Counted from the first letter of the stretch, positions 24,639 to 34,864 are shown. The stretch is 40,177 nucleotides of DNA from Patescibacteria group bacterium (GCA_019744845.1 JAIETW010000001.1:241999-282175), one strand, 5' to 3'. The notes: generated from the sequence alone by a model not told the origin. A program made the numbers and translations.

Positions 24639-26996
24639 CTACGGCGTAGGCGTTACTCCCGCAGGGGTCGGCTCATCCACTGGAGCGTACGGAATACCGA
24701 AGGCAGCCACGCGTGCGCTTGGGAATGGATTGGTGCCTGCATCAAGCGCGGCAATATCTGCAGCAACCGCTATCGCATTGTCTTCAGAGAATCCTGCAAC
24801 CACGCGGAGCTGCTCTGCTGCGCGAGGATACTCACCTGAAAGGGCGTACATCATTCCAAGGTAGAAGTGTGCGTTTGCGAACTGTGGGTTAAGCGCGACC
24901 GCACGTGTAAGAGCCTCTATTGCTCCTGCCGTGTTCCCTCCTGCATAACGAAGAAGGCCAGTCTGGAGCAATACTCCCGGATCATTTGGTGCGAAGTATG
25001 CAGCAGCTTCTGCGGCCTGGAGCGCTTCGGCGGTTTTACCCGAGGTCACCGCAAGACGTGCGTAGAGGAGAATTGCTTCTGTGTAATCACGCTTGAGGTT
25101 AATTGCCTCAATAAGAAGTGTTTCAGCGGCTGCATTGTTTCCTCGCGTAATCTCAAGCTGTGCCATTACAAAGCGAAGTGCCGGATTGGTCGGCGCAAGT
25201 TCTGCTGCCCGAGTGTATGCCCCCACTGCTTCTTCGTATGCACCCTGCACACCAAGCGGTACCAAACTCCCATAGATATTTCCTAGGAGTGCCCAGTTCT
25301 GGTAGTTCTGGGGATCAATCTTTGCCGCCTCAAGTCCTGCCACAATCGCACTCCCTGCTGCTGCACGAACGCGCTCCTGCATAACGGCTGGTGCAAGCGT
25401 GGTGTCCGCTGCGGCACGGTTCATCTGTGCAAGTGCAATAAGTGAAGTCAGACGGAAGGTCTCATCACGTGGCGCGAGATTTATGGATGCCGTGACTGCC
25501 TCAGCGGCTTTTTCTACGTTCCCAGATCCAAGAGCAGTAGACGCCTGCTGGGCAAGCACACGAGCCGCATATCGTTCAATGACTGCGTATCCTGCCGCAA
25601 TGGAGATGATGAGGAGGAGTGTGAGGAGGAACACGATTCCAAATCCAAGACGTGGATTCTCTGCAAACACAAACACTCGCTTGTGCTCCCCTTCAAGCGA
25701 CGCGATGAAGAGGCCGAGAAGAATGAATCCAACTGCCATAGTGACCGGTCCCGGGAGCGCGAACACCATAAGAAGGAGTACATAGAGTGCGCCAAAGAAA
25801 GATCCCATCATCACAAGACGACCCCAACGATCTTCTGGCAGACGAGCAATGAGTCCACGAACTCCAAAGAAGAGCAGGACGGCGAAAAAGCCCAGCCATG
25901 CAAGCACACCGAGAATGCCAGTGGTGACAAATGACGTTGGCACATGTCCTACCCCTGAACCGAAGTCCACTGCCCAGAAGATGCTGTCGTTAATAGAGCG
26001 ATCGTGATGACGTACCCATTCCTCAAGGAATGAGTTTGGTCCTGTACCGAATATCGGAGACACTGCATAGGTGTGGGTACCAATACCGAAGGTAGCCTGC
26101 CAGGATGGACGTGCATCTATATAGGTAGTGCCAAAGAGGTTCGCGATACTTCCTCCAATCGTGGTACCCCCAAGTACAAACAGAAGCCCGAGCACCAGCG
26201 TGATAAGTGGAAGCACCAAAGGACGAGAGTGTGGTTCCGCTACCGCAACTGAACGATTGCGGTACATCACTGACTCTACGAAGAGCCCAAGCGCAACGAG
26301 AGACACCAAGATCCATACGATCATTGAGTTCACGAGTGTAAGCGCAAAGAGAGAAATCACGACTGCGACTGTGAACTGCATGCGGCGTGCACCTCCGAGC
26401 ATGCGAATTGCAAGAAGACCAAAAATCGCGATAAGGCCTACAAAGGCGCCCATATCAATGAAGGAGCCAATGAAGTTTGAGGTAGGAGACACCGTTGCAG
26501 GAGAGAGAGACCCCACAAGCACAAAGATCACTTCAGACACGAGAACAAGAAGGAACGAGACACCGAGACCTGACAAAAAGAGGCGTTGGGCACGGACAGT
26601 GCGGAGGATAAATGCAGCAAGGGTTGCAAGCAGCGAGAGGACGAGGAAGAGACCAAGGGTGTCGGAGGAGAACCCGTTTCCATAGACTGCCGCATCAAAT
26701 CCAACTCCAGAGAAGAGTGTGGAAAGTGCATAGGCAATCGGCACCAGCCAAAGTGCACCCAAAAGTGGCAAATGAGGCACTGGAACACCGCCGCGCTTAA
26801 GAGATGCAAGTGCAAACACCACGAGCGTGATGAGTGCACCCACCGCAAGTACTACCGTCTTGGTCTGATAAAACGGTATTGAAGAAACGGGAATCGCGAT
26901 AAGTACGGCGATCACCGTCGTGATCGTAAGTGCCCACACCGCAAGTGCTTCAAGTGAGAAGCGGCGCACGCTCGTCGTTGTTGAAATATCCTCCAT
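24639..26996 (-). CDS. O-antigen-ligase-like membrane protein with C-terminal TPR repeats
   Basis: A 785-residue protein. Residues about 15-465 hold roughly 11-12 membrane segments. The motif FGTGPNSFLEEWVRHHD in the large outer loop resembles O-antigen ligase/polymerase (Wzy/WaaL) proteins. Residues about 480-770 are tetratricopeptide repeats (AELAPTNPALRFVMAQLEI, ALNPQFANAHFYLGMMYALSGEYPRAAEQL). The family likely transfers or polymerises lipid-linked glycans for the cell surface; the exact reaction is unknown. The next genes are murJ and lepA, which supports an envelope role. It has a TATACT -10 box with a real leader and an AGGGGA ribosome-binding-site-like stretch 7 nt before the ATG. Confidence 0.8.
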   Translation of the reverse strand: MEDISTTTSVRRFSLEALAVWALTITTVIAVLIAIPVSSIPFYQTKTVVLAVGALITLVVFALASLKRGGVPVPHLPLLGALWLVPIAYALSTLFSGVGFDAAVYGNGFSSDTLGLFLVLSLLATLAAFILRTVRAQRLFLSGLGVSFLLVLVSEVIFVLVGSLSPATVSPTSNFIGSFIDMGAFVGLIAIFGLLAIRMLGGARRMQFTVAVVISLFALTLVNSMIVWILVSLVALGLFVESVMYRNRSVAVAEPHSRPLVLPLITLVLGLLFVLGGTTIGGSIANLFGTTYIDARPSWQATFGIGTHTYAVSPIFGTGPNSFLEEWVRHHDRSINDSIFWAVDFGSGVGHVPTSFVTTGILGVLAWLGFFAVLLFFGVRGLIARLPEDRWGRLVMMGSFFGALYVLLLMVFALPGPVTMAVGFILLGLFIASLEGEHKRVFVFAENPRLGFGIVFLLTLLLIISIAAGYAVIERYAARVLAQQASTALGSGNVEKAAEAVTASINLAPRDETFRLTSLIALAQMNRAAADTTLAPAVMQERVRAAAGSAIVAGLEAAKIDPQNYQNWALLGNIYGSLVPLGVQGAYEEAVGAYTRAAELAPTNPALRFVMAQLEITRGNNAAAETLLIEAINLKRDYTEAILLYARLAVTSGKTAEALQAAEAAAYFAPNDPGVLLQTGLLRYAGGNTAGAIEALTRAVALNPQFANAHFYLGMMYALSGEYPRAAEQLRVVAGFSEDNAIAVAADIAALDAGTNPFPSARVAAFGIPYAPVDEPTPAGVTPTP

Positions 26997-27026
26997 ATAT
27001 ATGTCCCCTATGCCCGTACTAATCTT

Positions 27027-27056
27027 CTCAGTATACCCTCTTGCGAGGGGTGTATT
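27027..27056 (-). promoter_or_regulatory. Promoter and short inverted repeat upstream of the TPR/ligase gene
   Basis: TATACT at about 27029-27034 sits directly behind an inverted repeat, CCCTC-GCAA-GAGGG with a GNRA-like loop. The repeat covers the spacer between -10 and -35, so it may be an operator. That role is inference. Confidence 0.35.
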
Positions 27057-27075
27057 TATGAAAAACCGTGGATAG

Positions 27076-27102
27076 GAAAAGCCCGCCGGTTAGGGCGGGC
27101 TC
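27076..27102 (-). terminator. Rho-independent terminator of RNase P RNA
   Basis: GCCCGCC-CTAACC-GGCGGGC followed by TTTTCC on the minus strand, a strong GC hairpin just after the rnpB 3' end. Confidence 0.88.
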
Positions 27103-27109
27103 TCCATGT

Positions 27110-27437
27110 GTGTCGACCGATACGATAAGCCGAATTCTGTCATGCATTGCTGCACGGACGATTATCTATCTGGGAATGACATTACTGTCACCCTCAAGCG
27201 GCGCTCTCCGGTAAAGGAGCACGGCCTTGCACAGAAGTAAGGATTTGGCCGTTTCATCTTCATCTCTCAATGAAGTTCATCCCGAAGGATGTCATTGGCT
27301 TTCGCCTCCGACGTCACTGTTCGCACCTCGCGCCTCGCGGCGGACGGGCGTTACCCGCTACCATCCTGCAGAATAATCTGCCTGTGTTCGGACTTTCCTC
27401 TCTTATTGCTAAGAGCAATCGTCTGTATCGGTCCGTC
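27110..27437 (-). ncRNA. rnpB: RNase P RNA, bacterial type A-like
   Basis: The minus strand carries the invariant 5' core GAGAGGAAAGTCCGAACA and the 3' core ACAGAATTCGGCTTAT, about 290 nt apart, which pair to form P4. P1 is visible as gaccgatac (27426-27434) with gtatcggtc (27115-27123). The RNA is about 325 nt, shorter than the 377 nt of E. coli. In the P15 region I see a hairpin of ACGGCC with GGCCGT but not the usual L15 GGUAA that binds tRNA CCA. It is preceded by TGG-TATAAT and followed by a terminator. It fills the otherwise gene-free 26997-27452 gap. The ends are estimates. Confidence 0.93.
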
Positions 27438-27442
27438 TATTA

Positions 27443-27448
27443 TTATAC
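27443..27448 (-). promoter_or_regulatory. Extended -10 box TGG-TATAAT of rnpB
   Basis: A perfect TATAAT with a TGn extension, placed 6-7 nt before the expected RNA 5' end. No convincing -35 is visible. Confidence 0.7.
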
Positions 27449-27452
27449 CACA

Positions 27453-27899
27453 CTAACGAGGAATCGGAAGAACCGTGCCAACTTCCCACCCCTTACGTCT
27501 TGCCTCTCCTGCTTTGGTTTCAAGTACATACGGAATAGGTACGGGAGGATAGAACGCAGTTGGATACGTGTCCGGTGTGACTGAGTCTTCTATTCCGACA
27601 ATGGTGCCATCTTCAGCAATCCAAATGATGTCTATGGAGATTCGCATGTCTTTCATCCAAAACCCATAGCTTCCTGGTTCAGGAAAAATAAAGAACATGC
27701 CGTAGTTCTCTTCTATATCAGTACGAAAAGAGAGTCCTTTGGTACGACTATCAGGCGTATCGGCGAATTCTATATAAAACGGCTCTTCCTCTATCGTAAC
27801 GGTGGTATCAAACGTGTCTGGTGTCTCGGAGTTCATCCACCAATACGTAATACCGCCTGCAGCGAGTACAAGAATGACAAGAAGAATGTTCCGGATCAC
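27453..27899 (-). CDS. DUF192-family exported protein
   Basis: A 148-residue protein. A membrane segment at residues 2-20 (IRNILLVILVLAAGGITYWW) should export or anchor it. The DUF192 core follows: EFADTPDSRTKGLSFR, YGMFFIFPEPGSYGFWMKDM and IDIIWIAEDGTIVGIE, ending in YVLETKAGEA. DUF192 is a small widespread fold without an agreed function. I choose the GTG at 27899, which overlaps the ribH stop as GTGA; the track uses a GTG 15 nt earlier. It is the last gene of the riboflavin operon and may be unrelated in function. Confidence 0.85.
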   Translation of the reverse strand: MIRNILLVILVLAAGGITYWWMNSETPDTFDTTVTIEEEPFYIEFADTPDSRTKGLSFRTDIEENYGMFFIFPEPGSYGFWMKDMRISIDIIWIAEDGTIVGIEDSVTPDTYPTAFYPPVPIPYVLETKAGEARRKGWEVGTVLPIPR

Positions 27900-28363
27900 G
27901 GCAAGAGTGCGCACATGAGCGCGGCTGTTGCGGCCTCTACGCCTTTATTATGCTTCCCCGTTGAACGTACGCGCGCCTGGGTAAGAGAGTTCGGCGTAAT
28001 CACCCCGAATGCAATGGGCACCTTGTAGTTGATCGTGAGAGTCGTAATACCCGCAGCAACCGCATTGGAAATGTAGCGATCGTGTTCCGTTTCTCCTTTG
28101 ATGACACAACCAAGCGCAATGATCGCATCAGGTTTTTTCTTTCCTGAGAGAAGTTTTATGCAACCAAATGGAATCTCAAAACTCCCTGGCACATGGATCA
28201 CTCGTATATTCTTTTCCTTTACTCCCCACTGTTTCAGTGTGGTTTGTGCGCCTGTCAAAAGACGCTCCGTCACATCACTATTAAAATCTGAGACGACAAT
28301 TCCGACGGAAAGACGTGATGCATCTTGAGTCTTAACCGTTTTTTCGTAGTGGCTTCGCTGCAT
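27896..28363 (-). CDS. ribH: 6,7-dimethyl-8-ribityllumazine synthase
   Basis: A 155-residue enzyme that condenses 5-amino-6-ribitylamino-uracil with 3,4-dihydroxy-2-butanone 4-phosphate, the step before riboflavin synthase. Conserved elements are VVSDFNSDVTERLL (substrate-binding aromatic Phe), HVPGSFEIPFGC, ALGCVIKGETEHDRYI with the catalytic His, and PIAFGVITPNSLTQA. The start at ATG 28363 overlaps the ribE end by 32 nt; the track start lies deeper in ribE. Enzymes for making its two substrates (RibA/B/D) are not in this window. Confidence 0.94.
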   Translation of the reverse strand: MQRSHYEKTVKTQDASRLSVGIVVSDFNSDVTERLLTGAQTTLKQWGVKEKNIRVIHVPGSFEIPFGCIKLLSGKKKPDAIIALGCVIKGETEHDRYISNAVAAGITTLTINYKVPIAFGVITPNSLTQARVRSTGKHNKGVEAATAALMCALLP

Positions 28364-28949
28364 ATGCGGTAACTCTAGCATGGCCTCTATGGCGGGCCAT
28401 GATGTCGGTTTCTACGTTTACCATATCTCCTACCGTAAGGTTGGTAAGTGTCGTGTGCGCAAGGGTGTGCGGCACGAGCGCCACGGTCACCCAGGGGCCA
28501 TGACGCTTGGCAACCGTAAGCGACACTCCATCAAGCGCTATGGAGCCTCTAGAGATTGCGTAGCGCGCAAGACCCGCAGGAAGCTTGAGGGTGAGCAGTG
28601 TAGAGCGTCCTTCTCTTTTCTTCTCTCCAACCCTTGCCACTCCTTCAACATGTCCCATGACGAGATGCCCGTCCATACGATCACCAAATTGGAGCGAGCG
28701 CTCAAGGTTTACCTCATCTCCTTTTTGTATATTCCCTACCGTAGTGACGCGGAGAGTCTCCGGCATATATTCAACGACTACGCTGGTACTGGTAGAACGA
28801 ACGACCGTAGAGCAGACACCGGACACATTGATGCTTTGCCCGTTCTTCAATTTCCACGACGCAGGCTTTGAGAATGTGACGGTGCGTACCGCTCCCTTTT
28901 TCTCTACCCGAGTGATCTTCCCTTTCTTCTCTATAATTCCAGTAAACAT
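28332..28949 (-). CDS. ribE: Riboflavin synthase, alpha-type
   Basis: A 205-residue enzyme of two similar lumazine-binding barrels that dismutates two lumazines to riboflavin. Barrel 1 starts MFTGIIEKKG, with SGVCSTV where the usual motif is NGVCLTV (the catalytic-face Cys is kept). Barrel 2 has MDGHLVMGHVEG, GSIALDGVSLTV and VALVPHTLAHTTL. It is usually a trimer. ATG 28949 is the family start. It follows the riboflavin kinase gene by 4 nt and overlaps ribH by 32 nt. Confidence 0.95.
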   Translation of the reverse strand: MFTGIIEKKGKITRVEKKGAVRTVTFSKPASWKLKNGQSINVSGVCSTVVRSTSTSVVVEYMPETLRVTTVGNIQKGDEVNLERSLQFGDRMDGHLVMGHVEGVARVGEKKREGRSTLLTLKLPAGLARYAISRGSIALDGVSLTVAKRHGPWVTVALVPHTLAHTTLTNLTVGDMVNVETDIMARHRGHARVTAYAAKPLRKNG

Positions 28950-28953
28950 GAGT

Positions 28954-29289
28954 TTAGGAGAGTATGTCTTGTGCACGCACCGCATCACTATGCATCGCCT
29001 CCTTCAATTGTTCATCGTTTTCAAATCGCGCAGTTTCCCGAATCTTTTCTACTAAGATGATGCGGATGTCTTTCCCATAGAGATCCCCAGAAAAGTCAAA
29101 GAGGTGTGCTTCTAGAATGTGGCGCTCGGGATCTGCAAACGCGACTGCGGCGTACATGGTGTCATCAAGTACTACATGTGCAGCATAGATACCCGACACA
29201 CTGGTATCCGTAAGGGGAATGTTCGCGGTTGGGTACCCAAGCGCGTGCGCTTTTGCACTTCCTCCCGCAACAATGCCGTGAAATTCCAT
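28954..29289 (-). CDS. Stand-alone riboflavin kinase domain
   Basis: A 111-residue protein matching only the C-terminal kinase half of bifunctional RibF. Conserved pieces are GGSAKAHALGYPTANI (the flavokinase PTAN motif), SGIYAAHV, a beta-barrel EAHLFDFSGDLYGKDIRI, and KIRETARFENDEQLKEA. It should make FMN from riboflavin and ATP. The FAD synthetase half is absent, so FAD would need another enzyme or a host source. The ATG at 29289 shares its A with the last base of the CCA of tRNA-Ser; the track start (29346) reads through the tRNA. It heads the kinase-ribE-ribH-DUF192 operon. Confidence 0.88.
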   Translation of the reverse strand: MEFHGIVAGGSAKAHALGYPTANIPLTDTSVSGIYAAHVVLDDTMYAAVAFADPERHILEAHLFDFSGDLYGKDIRIILVEKIRETARFENDEQLKEAMHSDAVRAQDILS

Positions 29290-29378
29290 GGCGGAGGCGG
29301 AGAGATTCGAACTCTCGAGACCCTTTCGAGCCTGCCACCTTTCCAAGGTGGTGCACTAGACCACTATGCGACGCCTCC
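29289..29378 (-). tRNA. tRNA-Ser (anticodon GGA), CCA encoded and overlapping a start codon
   Basis: A 90-nt class II tRNA with acceptor ggaggcg/cgcctcc, discriminator G and encoded CCA. The loop ttggaaa gives GGA. A long variable arm (caggctcgaaagggtctcga region) precedes the T-arm gagttcgaatctc. The final A at 29289 is the first base of the riboflavin kinase ATG. The 5' end lies 9 nt after the htpX stop. Confidence 0.94.
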
Positions 29379-29387
29379 GTGAGGCTG

Positions 29388-30293
29388 TTATACCACTTCT
29401 TCCGCCTTGCTACCAAGAAGGCGCTTCACGCGATCCTCTACCGGTGGATGGGTCGCAAAGAGCTTGTTCACGAACTTCCCTGCCTCTGCGCCAAAGGGAT
29501 TTGCAATGAACAAGTGCGCAGTCGCGTGACTGGCCTTACGCATTGGTGCGGCGTATCCACTGATCTTTCGGAGTGCACTGGCGAGTCCTTCTGGATAACG
29601 AGTGAGAAGTGCGCCTGACGCGTCCGCAAGATATTCACGACGACGAGAGATCGCAAGTTGAATAAGCTGCGCAGCGATAGGGGCAAGGATGATGGCAATC
29701 ACTGCAAGCACCGCCATGATCGCGCCTCCCTTTCCACTGTCCCGATCATTCCCACCCATAAGCGACATACGAAGGAACATGTCTGCGACAATAGCGATCA
29801 CTCCCGCAAGCACCACCGCAACCGTCATGACCAGCATGTCTTTGTTTTTGATGTGAGAGAGCTCGTGTGCGATCACTCCCTCAAGCTCTGCACGATCAAG
29901 CATTGCAAGAAGTCCGGTCGTGGCTGCCACCACCGCATGCTTCTCATCACGTCCGGTCGCAAACGCATTTGGCGCAGGATCATTCACCACGTAGAGTTTT
30001 GGCATTGGCATGCCGTTTGCGATAGAGAGATTTTCCGTGATGGTGTAAAGATCAAAGTACTCTTCACGAGACGCAGGCTTTGCGCCCGTCATAGAAAGCA
30101 CAATCTTGTCGGAGAACCAATAACTTCCCACGTTCATGAGAAGGGAGAAAATCACTGCCCCATAGAGAATGCTTACGTCTCCGTAATACCAGGAGAGCGC
30201 CCATCCGATTGCAATAACCACGAGCAAGAACCCGAGCATGAGGCCCCAGGTTCTCAGTACATTATTTGATCGTTCTTGATATAAGTTTGCCAT
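29388..30293 (-). CDS. htpX: HtpX-like M48 membrane zinc metalloprotease
   Basis: A 301-residue protein. Two membrane segments lie near the N-terminus (about 15-34 and 40-58) and two in the middle (about 155-175 and 190-210). The zinc site is HELSH (143-147), with the third ligand probably the Glu of RREYLADASGA. HtpX degrades misfolded membrane proteins from the cytoplasmic side. The N-terminal sequence MANLYQERSNNVLRTW fits the short HtpX type. TATACT lies 11 nt before the ATG. It is downstream of lemA-DUF2207 on the same strand, a common grouping. Confidence 0.93.
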   Translation of the reverse strand: MANLYQERSNNVLRTWGLMLGFLLVVIAIGWALSWYYGDVSILYGAVIFSLLMNVGSYWFSDKIVLSMTGAKPASREEYFDLYTITENLSIANGMPMPKLYVVNDPAPNAFATGRDEKHAVVAATTGLLAMLDRAELEGVIAHELSHIKNKDMLVMTVAVVLAGVIAIVADMFLRMSLMGGNDRDSGKGGAIMAVLAVIAIILAPIAAQLIQLAISRRREYLADASGALLTRYPEGLASALRKISGYAAPMRKASHATAHLFIANPFGAEAGKFVNKLFATHPPVEDRVKRLLGSKAEEVV

Positions 30294-30323
30294 AGATAAC
30301 CGCTAGTATACCAAAATCTATTT

Positions 30324-32291
30324 TTACGAGGCACCACCTCCGCCTCCTCCGCCCCCACCACCTGCGCTCCCCCCTCCACCAGAGGCGCCTGACGCTCCTG
30401 AGCTTGCGAAAGTAGACGCAAAACTTGCACTAAAGCCAGCTGCGAATCCTGCAGCAGAAAAGCTGCTTCCGCCGACTGCCGCATGGTGTCCGTGATACCA
30501 AGACGGCGAGGTCATGGTGAGTGAGGAGAAGGCACGGGCCCACTTTTTCTCTACGCCAAATATCATTGCGTACGGCAGATACTTTTCAAATATATCGGGG
30601 GTCAGATTCGCGAGACGATGCTTCTCTGCAGTTTCTAGGTAGAGCTTGAATCCAAGCCACGCTTCTCGCTGGAGATGTCCTTCGTGACTTAGGCGTGCAT
30701 CAAAGACCACACGAGAGACAATGATGATTGCAGACAAGAGGACCACAATTCCCAGAACAGCAAGAGGCCCGAACACTGCTATCTCAAACTGCACGAGCAG
30801 GTAGATAGCCATGACGATGACAAGTACCACCCCTGCGATCACACCTGCACCCTTCGTAAATTCACCAGACAATGATCGTTCATACGCCTTCGTGTCTTGA
30901 TCAGTTTCTGCGTACAACACTTTCTCTAGTGCGCGCATAGCATAGAACATCTGTCGCTGCTGATCAGGCTTTGTACGAAGCTCTTTCGTTGAGAACGTTT
31001 GTTTCCCCGCAGAGAACAGCGTAGTTAACAATTGCACTTCATACCTCTCAAGTGCACTACGATCTTTCTCTGTGGGGGTAAGCGTATAGTCTTTCTGACG
31101 TATGAGGACTCCAAGACTTTTGCCGATTGCAAATCGTGCAAACAAAACGACAAGTGCAATCACGCCAAACAACTTAAGTCCTGCTTCAAATCCTGACCCG
31201 TTCACACCGAATATAAAGTACGCCATCACAAGAAGCACTACTGCCATAAGAATGTAGGCCACCACACTCCCCCATGAAGTAGATTCCGTTTCTTCTATGG
31301 TGAGATAACCATGGGTTGCAAGATCTACAATAGTGGCAGGCCAGGTGCGACGAGACACTCGCTCATGCACGATGAGTTCTGCCATCGCGGGACGAATGGG
31401 TGCTGGTGGCGCGTATTCAGGGATGATCACTCCACGACCTTTCTTATGTCGCTCGGTGTAGTACCAATGCAGAACGCAGAAAAGAATGCTGAGGATAAAT
31501 ATTCCTGCCGCGACTGGGTATGGCCAGTTACGGCTCCAGAAATACTCCTGATACGCACTCTCATCCACGAGCCCTTTCTGCCAACCAACCGCAATCGTGG
31601 CATCATCTCCTGCGTTAAAGCTATGTGCGCTGAATTTCGCTGACTGCAGACTCACATTTTCTATGCGCTCGCTATGTCTGCCTTGATCGTTGGTATACCA
31701 GACCAACTGAGGCGCTGGCACCTCCCCTGGCATGTGTACCGTCGCATACACGTTATAGACCGGGACGTTGAAGTCAGTGAACAGGTCCCAGTAGAGTTCG
31801 TCATGTGTGTCATAGAACGCGAGCCCTCCATGAACGGTGTAGACGAGTGTCCAGGCTTTATACACTTCTCCCGCCTCACCTGGTGTTTTATCCGAGAGAT
31901 CGTAGTACCACTCAATATTCGTCGCGCCATCCTCTACCCATGTCGTGTACTTCCCCCAGCTGGTGGGATCTTCCTTATCAAGACGCTTTGGTGAATACGT
32001 GAGTGGAAACTCTTCGTCCCCACTACTCTCTAGTACCTGTATCTCGGTAATCTCATCAAGTTGGTCATGTGGAATCGTGCGCCATCCCTGGTGGAAAGAT
32101 CCGTGAAATGAATACACTTGTCGCTCACGAACGGTGAAGGTCGTGTCTTCGTGAATCGTGATGTCGTAATCAAGTACTGCATAGGTGTAGTAGCGCGTCT
32201 CCTGTGCAGCGACCGCTCCCGGCATAAGCAACAAAGCCGCCGCAACTACTGCGACGACTTTCGTGCCCGCTTCTTGGAAGCGGTGAATCAT
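30324..32291 (-). CDS. DUF2207-domain membrane protein with poly-Gly tail
   Basis: A 655-residue protein. A signal peptide (VVAVVAAALLLMPGAVAAQ, about 11-29) leads to an extracellular DUF2207 domain (about 30-250, with YDITIHEDTTFTVRERQVYSF and GWRTIP). A membrane segment lies near 258-275, and a cytoplasmic winged-helix-like region (PATIVDLATHGYLTIEE) follows. More membrane segments lie at about 340-375 and 470-520. The C-terminus is almost pure Ser/Ala/Gly, ending in GGGGGGGGGGAS, typical for this family. It follows lemA by 3 nt, an association seen in many bacteria. The function is unknown; an envelope role is assumed from context. Confidence 0.88.
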   Translation of the reverse strand: MIHRFQEAGTKVVAVVAAALLLMPGAVAAQETRYYTYAVLDYDITIHEDTTFTVRERQVYSFHGSFHQGWRTIPHDQLDEITEIQVLESSGDEEFPLTYSPKRLDKEDPTSWGKYTTWVEDGATNIEWYYDLSDKTPGEAGEVYKAWTLVYTVHGGLAFYDTHDELYWDLFTDFNVPVYNVYATVHMPGEVPAPQLVWYTNDQGRHSERIENVSLQSAKFSAHSFNAGDDATIAVGWQKGLVDESAYQEYFWSRNWPYPVAAGIFILSILFCVLHWYYTERHKKGRGVIIPEYAPPAPIRPAMAELIVHERVSRRTWPATIVDLATHGYLTIEETESTSWGSVVAYILMAVVLLVMAYFIFGVNGSGFEAGLKLFGVIALVVLFARFAIGKSLGVLIRQKDYTLTPTEKDRSALERYEVQLLTTLFSAGKQTFSTKELRTKPDQQRQMFYAMRALEKVLYAETDQDTKAYERSLSGEFTKGAGVIAGVVLVIVMAIYLLVQFEIAVFGPLAVLGIVVLLSAIIIVSRVVFDARLSHEGHLQREAWLGFKLYLETAEKHRLANLTPDIFEKYLPYAMIFGVEKKWARAFSSLTMTSPSWYHGHHAAVGGSSFSAAGFAAGFSASFASTFASSGASGASGGGGSAGGGGGGGGGGAS

Positions 32292-32294
32292 GAG

Positions 32295-32855
32295 TTAGAA
32301 CGCAACTTTCACTGGCTGACGTGCGGCCTGCTCTCCTTCTTCAAGTTCAAAGAACTCGCGCTTTCCAAACTTGAACATGCCTCCAATGATGTTTCCTGGG
32401 AACTGCTCAAGCGCTGTATTAAGCGCCATGACAGTGCCGTTGTAGAAACGACGTGCGGCCTGAATCTTGTTCTCCGTGTCAGAGAGTTCACGCTGGAGCT
32501 CAAGGAAGTTGGTGTTTGCCTTAAGATCAGGATACGCCTCTGCGATCGCAAAGATAGACTTCAACGCACCAGTAAGCATGTTCTCTGCTTCTGCATGATC
32601 AGCCATGCTTGACGCACCCATGGCTGCGGCGCGTGCATTGGAGACGTTCTCAAATGCTGCCTTCTCATGTGCGGCATATCCCTTCACCGTTTCAATAAGG
32701 TTTGGGATGAGGTCGTAACGGCGCTTCATCTGCACCTCTATATCGCTCCATGCTTCCTTTGCACGGTTCACAAGAGTAATGAAGCCGTTGTAGGCCACAA
32801 TCACCCAGAGCACGAGCACCGCAAGTACGGCGAGCACAATCCAAAGAATGGTCAT
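32295..32855 (-). CDS. lemA: LemA family protein
   Basis: A 186-residue protein. One N-terminal membrane segment (about 3-22, ILWIVLAVLAVLVLWVIVAY) precedes the conserved helical LemA domain: NRAKEAWSDIEVQMKRRYDLIPNLIETVKGYAAHE, ELQRELSDTENKIQAARRFYN and FPGNIIGGMFKF. The bulk is a four-helix bundle facing outward. It is paired with DUF2207 and near htpX, as in many genomes. It is transcribed from TGC-TATAAT with a leader of about 17 nt, overlapping the groEL terminator tail. Confidence 0.93.
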   Translation of the reverse strand: MTILWIVLAVLAVLVLWVIVAYNGFITLVNRAKEAWSDIEVQMKRRYDLIPNLIETVKGYAAHEKAAFENVSNARAAAMGASSMADHAEAENMLTGALKSIFAIAEAYPDLKANTNFLELQRELSDTENKIQAARRFYNGTVMALNTALEQFPGNIIGGMFKFGKREFFELEEGEQAARQPVKVAF

Positions 32856-32878
32856 AATATCGTTTCGGTTATCCTTCT

Positions 32879-32884
32879 ATTATA
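32879..32884 (-). promoter_or_regulatory. Extended -10 box TGC-TATAAT of lemA
   Basis: A perfect TATAAT with TGC extension. The T of the TGC is the last T of the groEL terminator U-tract. Confidence 0.7.
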
Positions 32885-32914
32885 GCAAAAAGGCTCCATG
32901 TGTGGAGCCTTTTC
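32885..32914 (-). terminator. Terminator of groES-groEL
   Basis: AAGGCTCC-ACACAT-GGAGCCTT followed by TTT on the minus strand, beginning 4 nt after the groEL stop codon. Confidence 0.85.
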
Positions 32915-32915
32915 C

Positions 32916-34864
<1,949 letters not shown>

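Noticed and set aside
29289-29346. Riboflavin kinase start at 29346 as in the ORF track
   Set aside because: The extra N-terminal residues are a translation of tRNA-Ser. Family similarity begins at the ATG at 29289.
29658-30269. 203-residue plus-strand ORF
   Set aside because: It is the antisense of htpX and has a His/Arg/Cys-rich composition typical of shadow frames.
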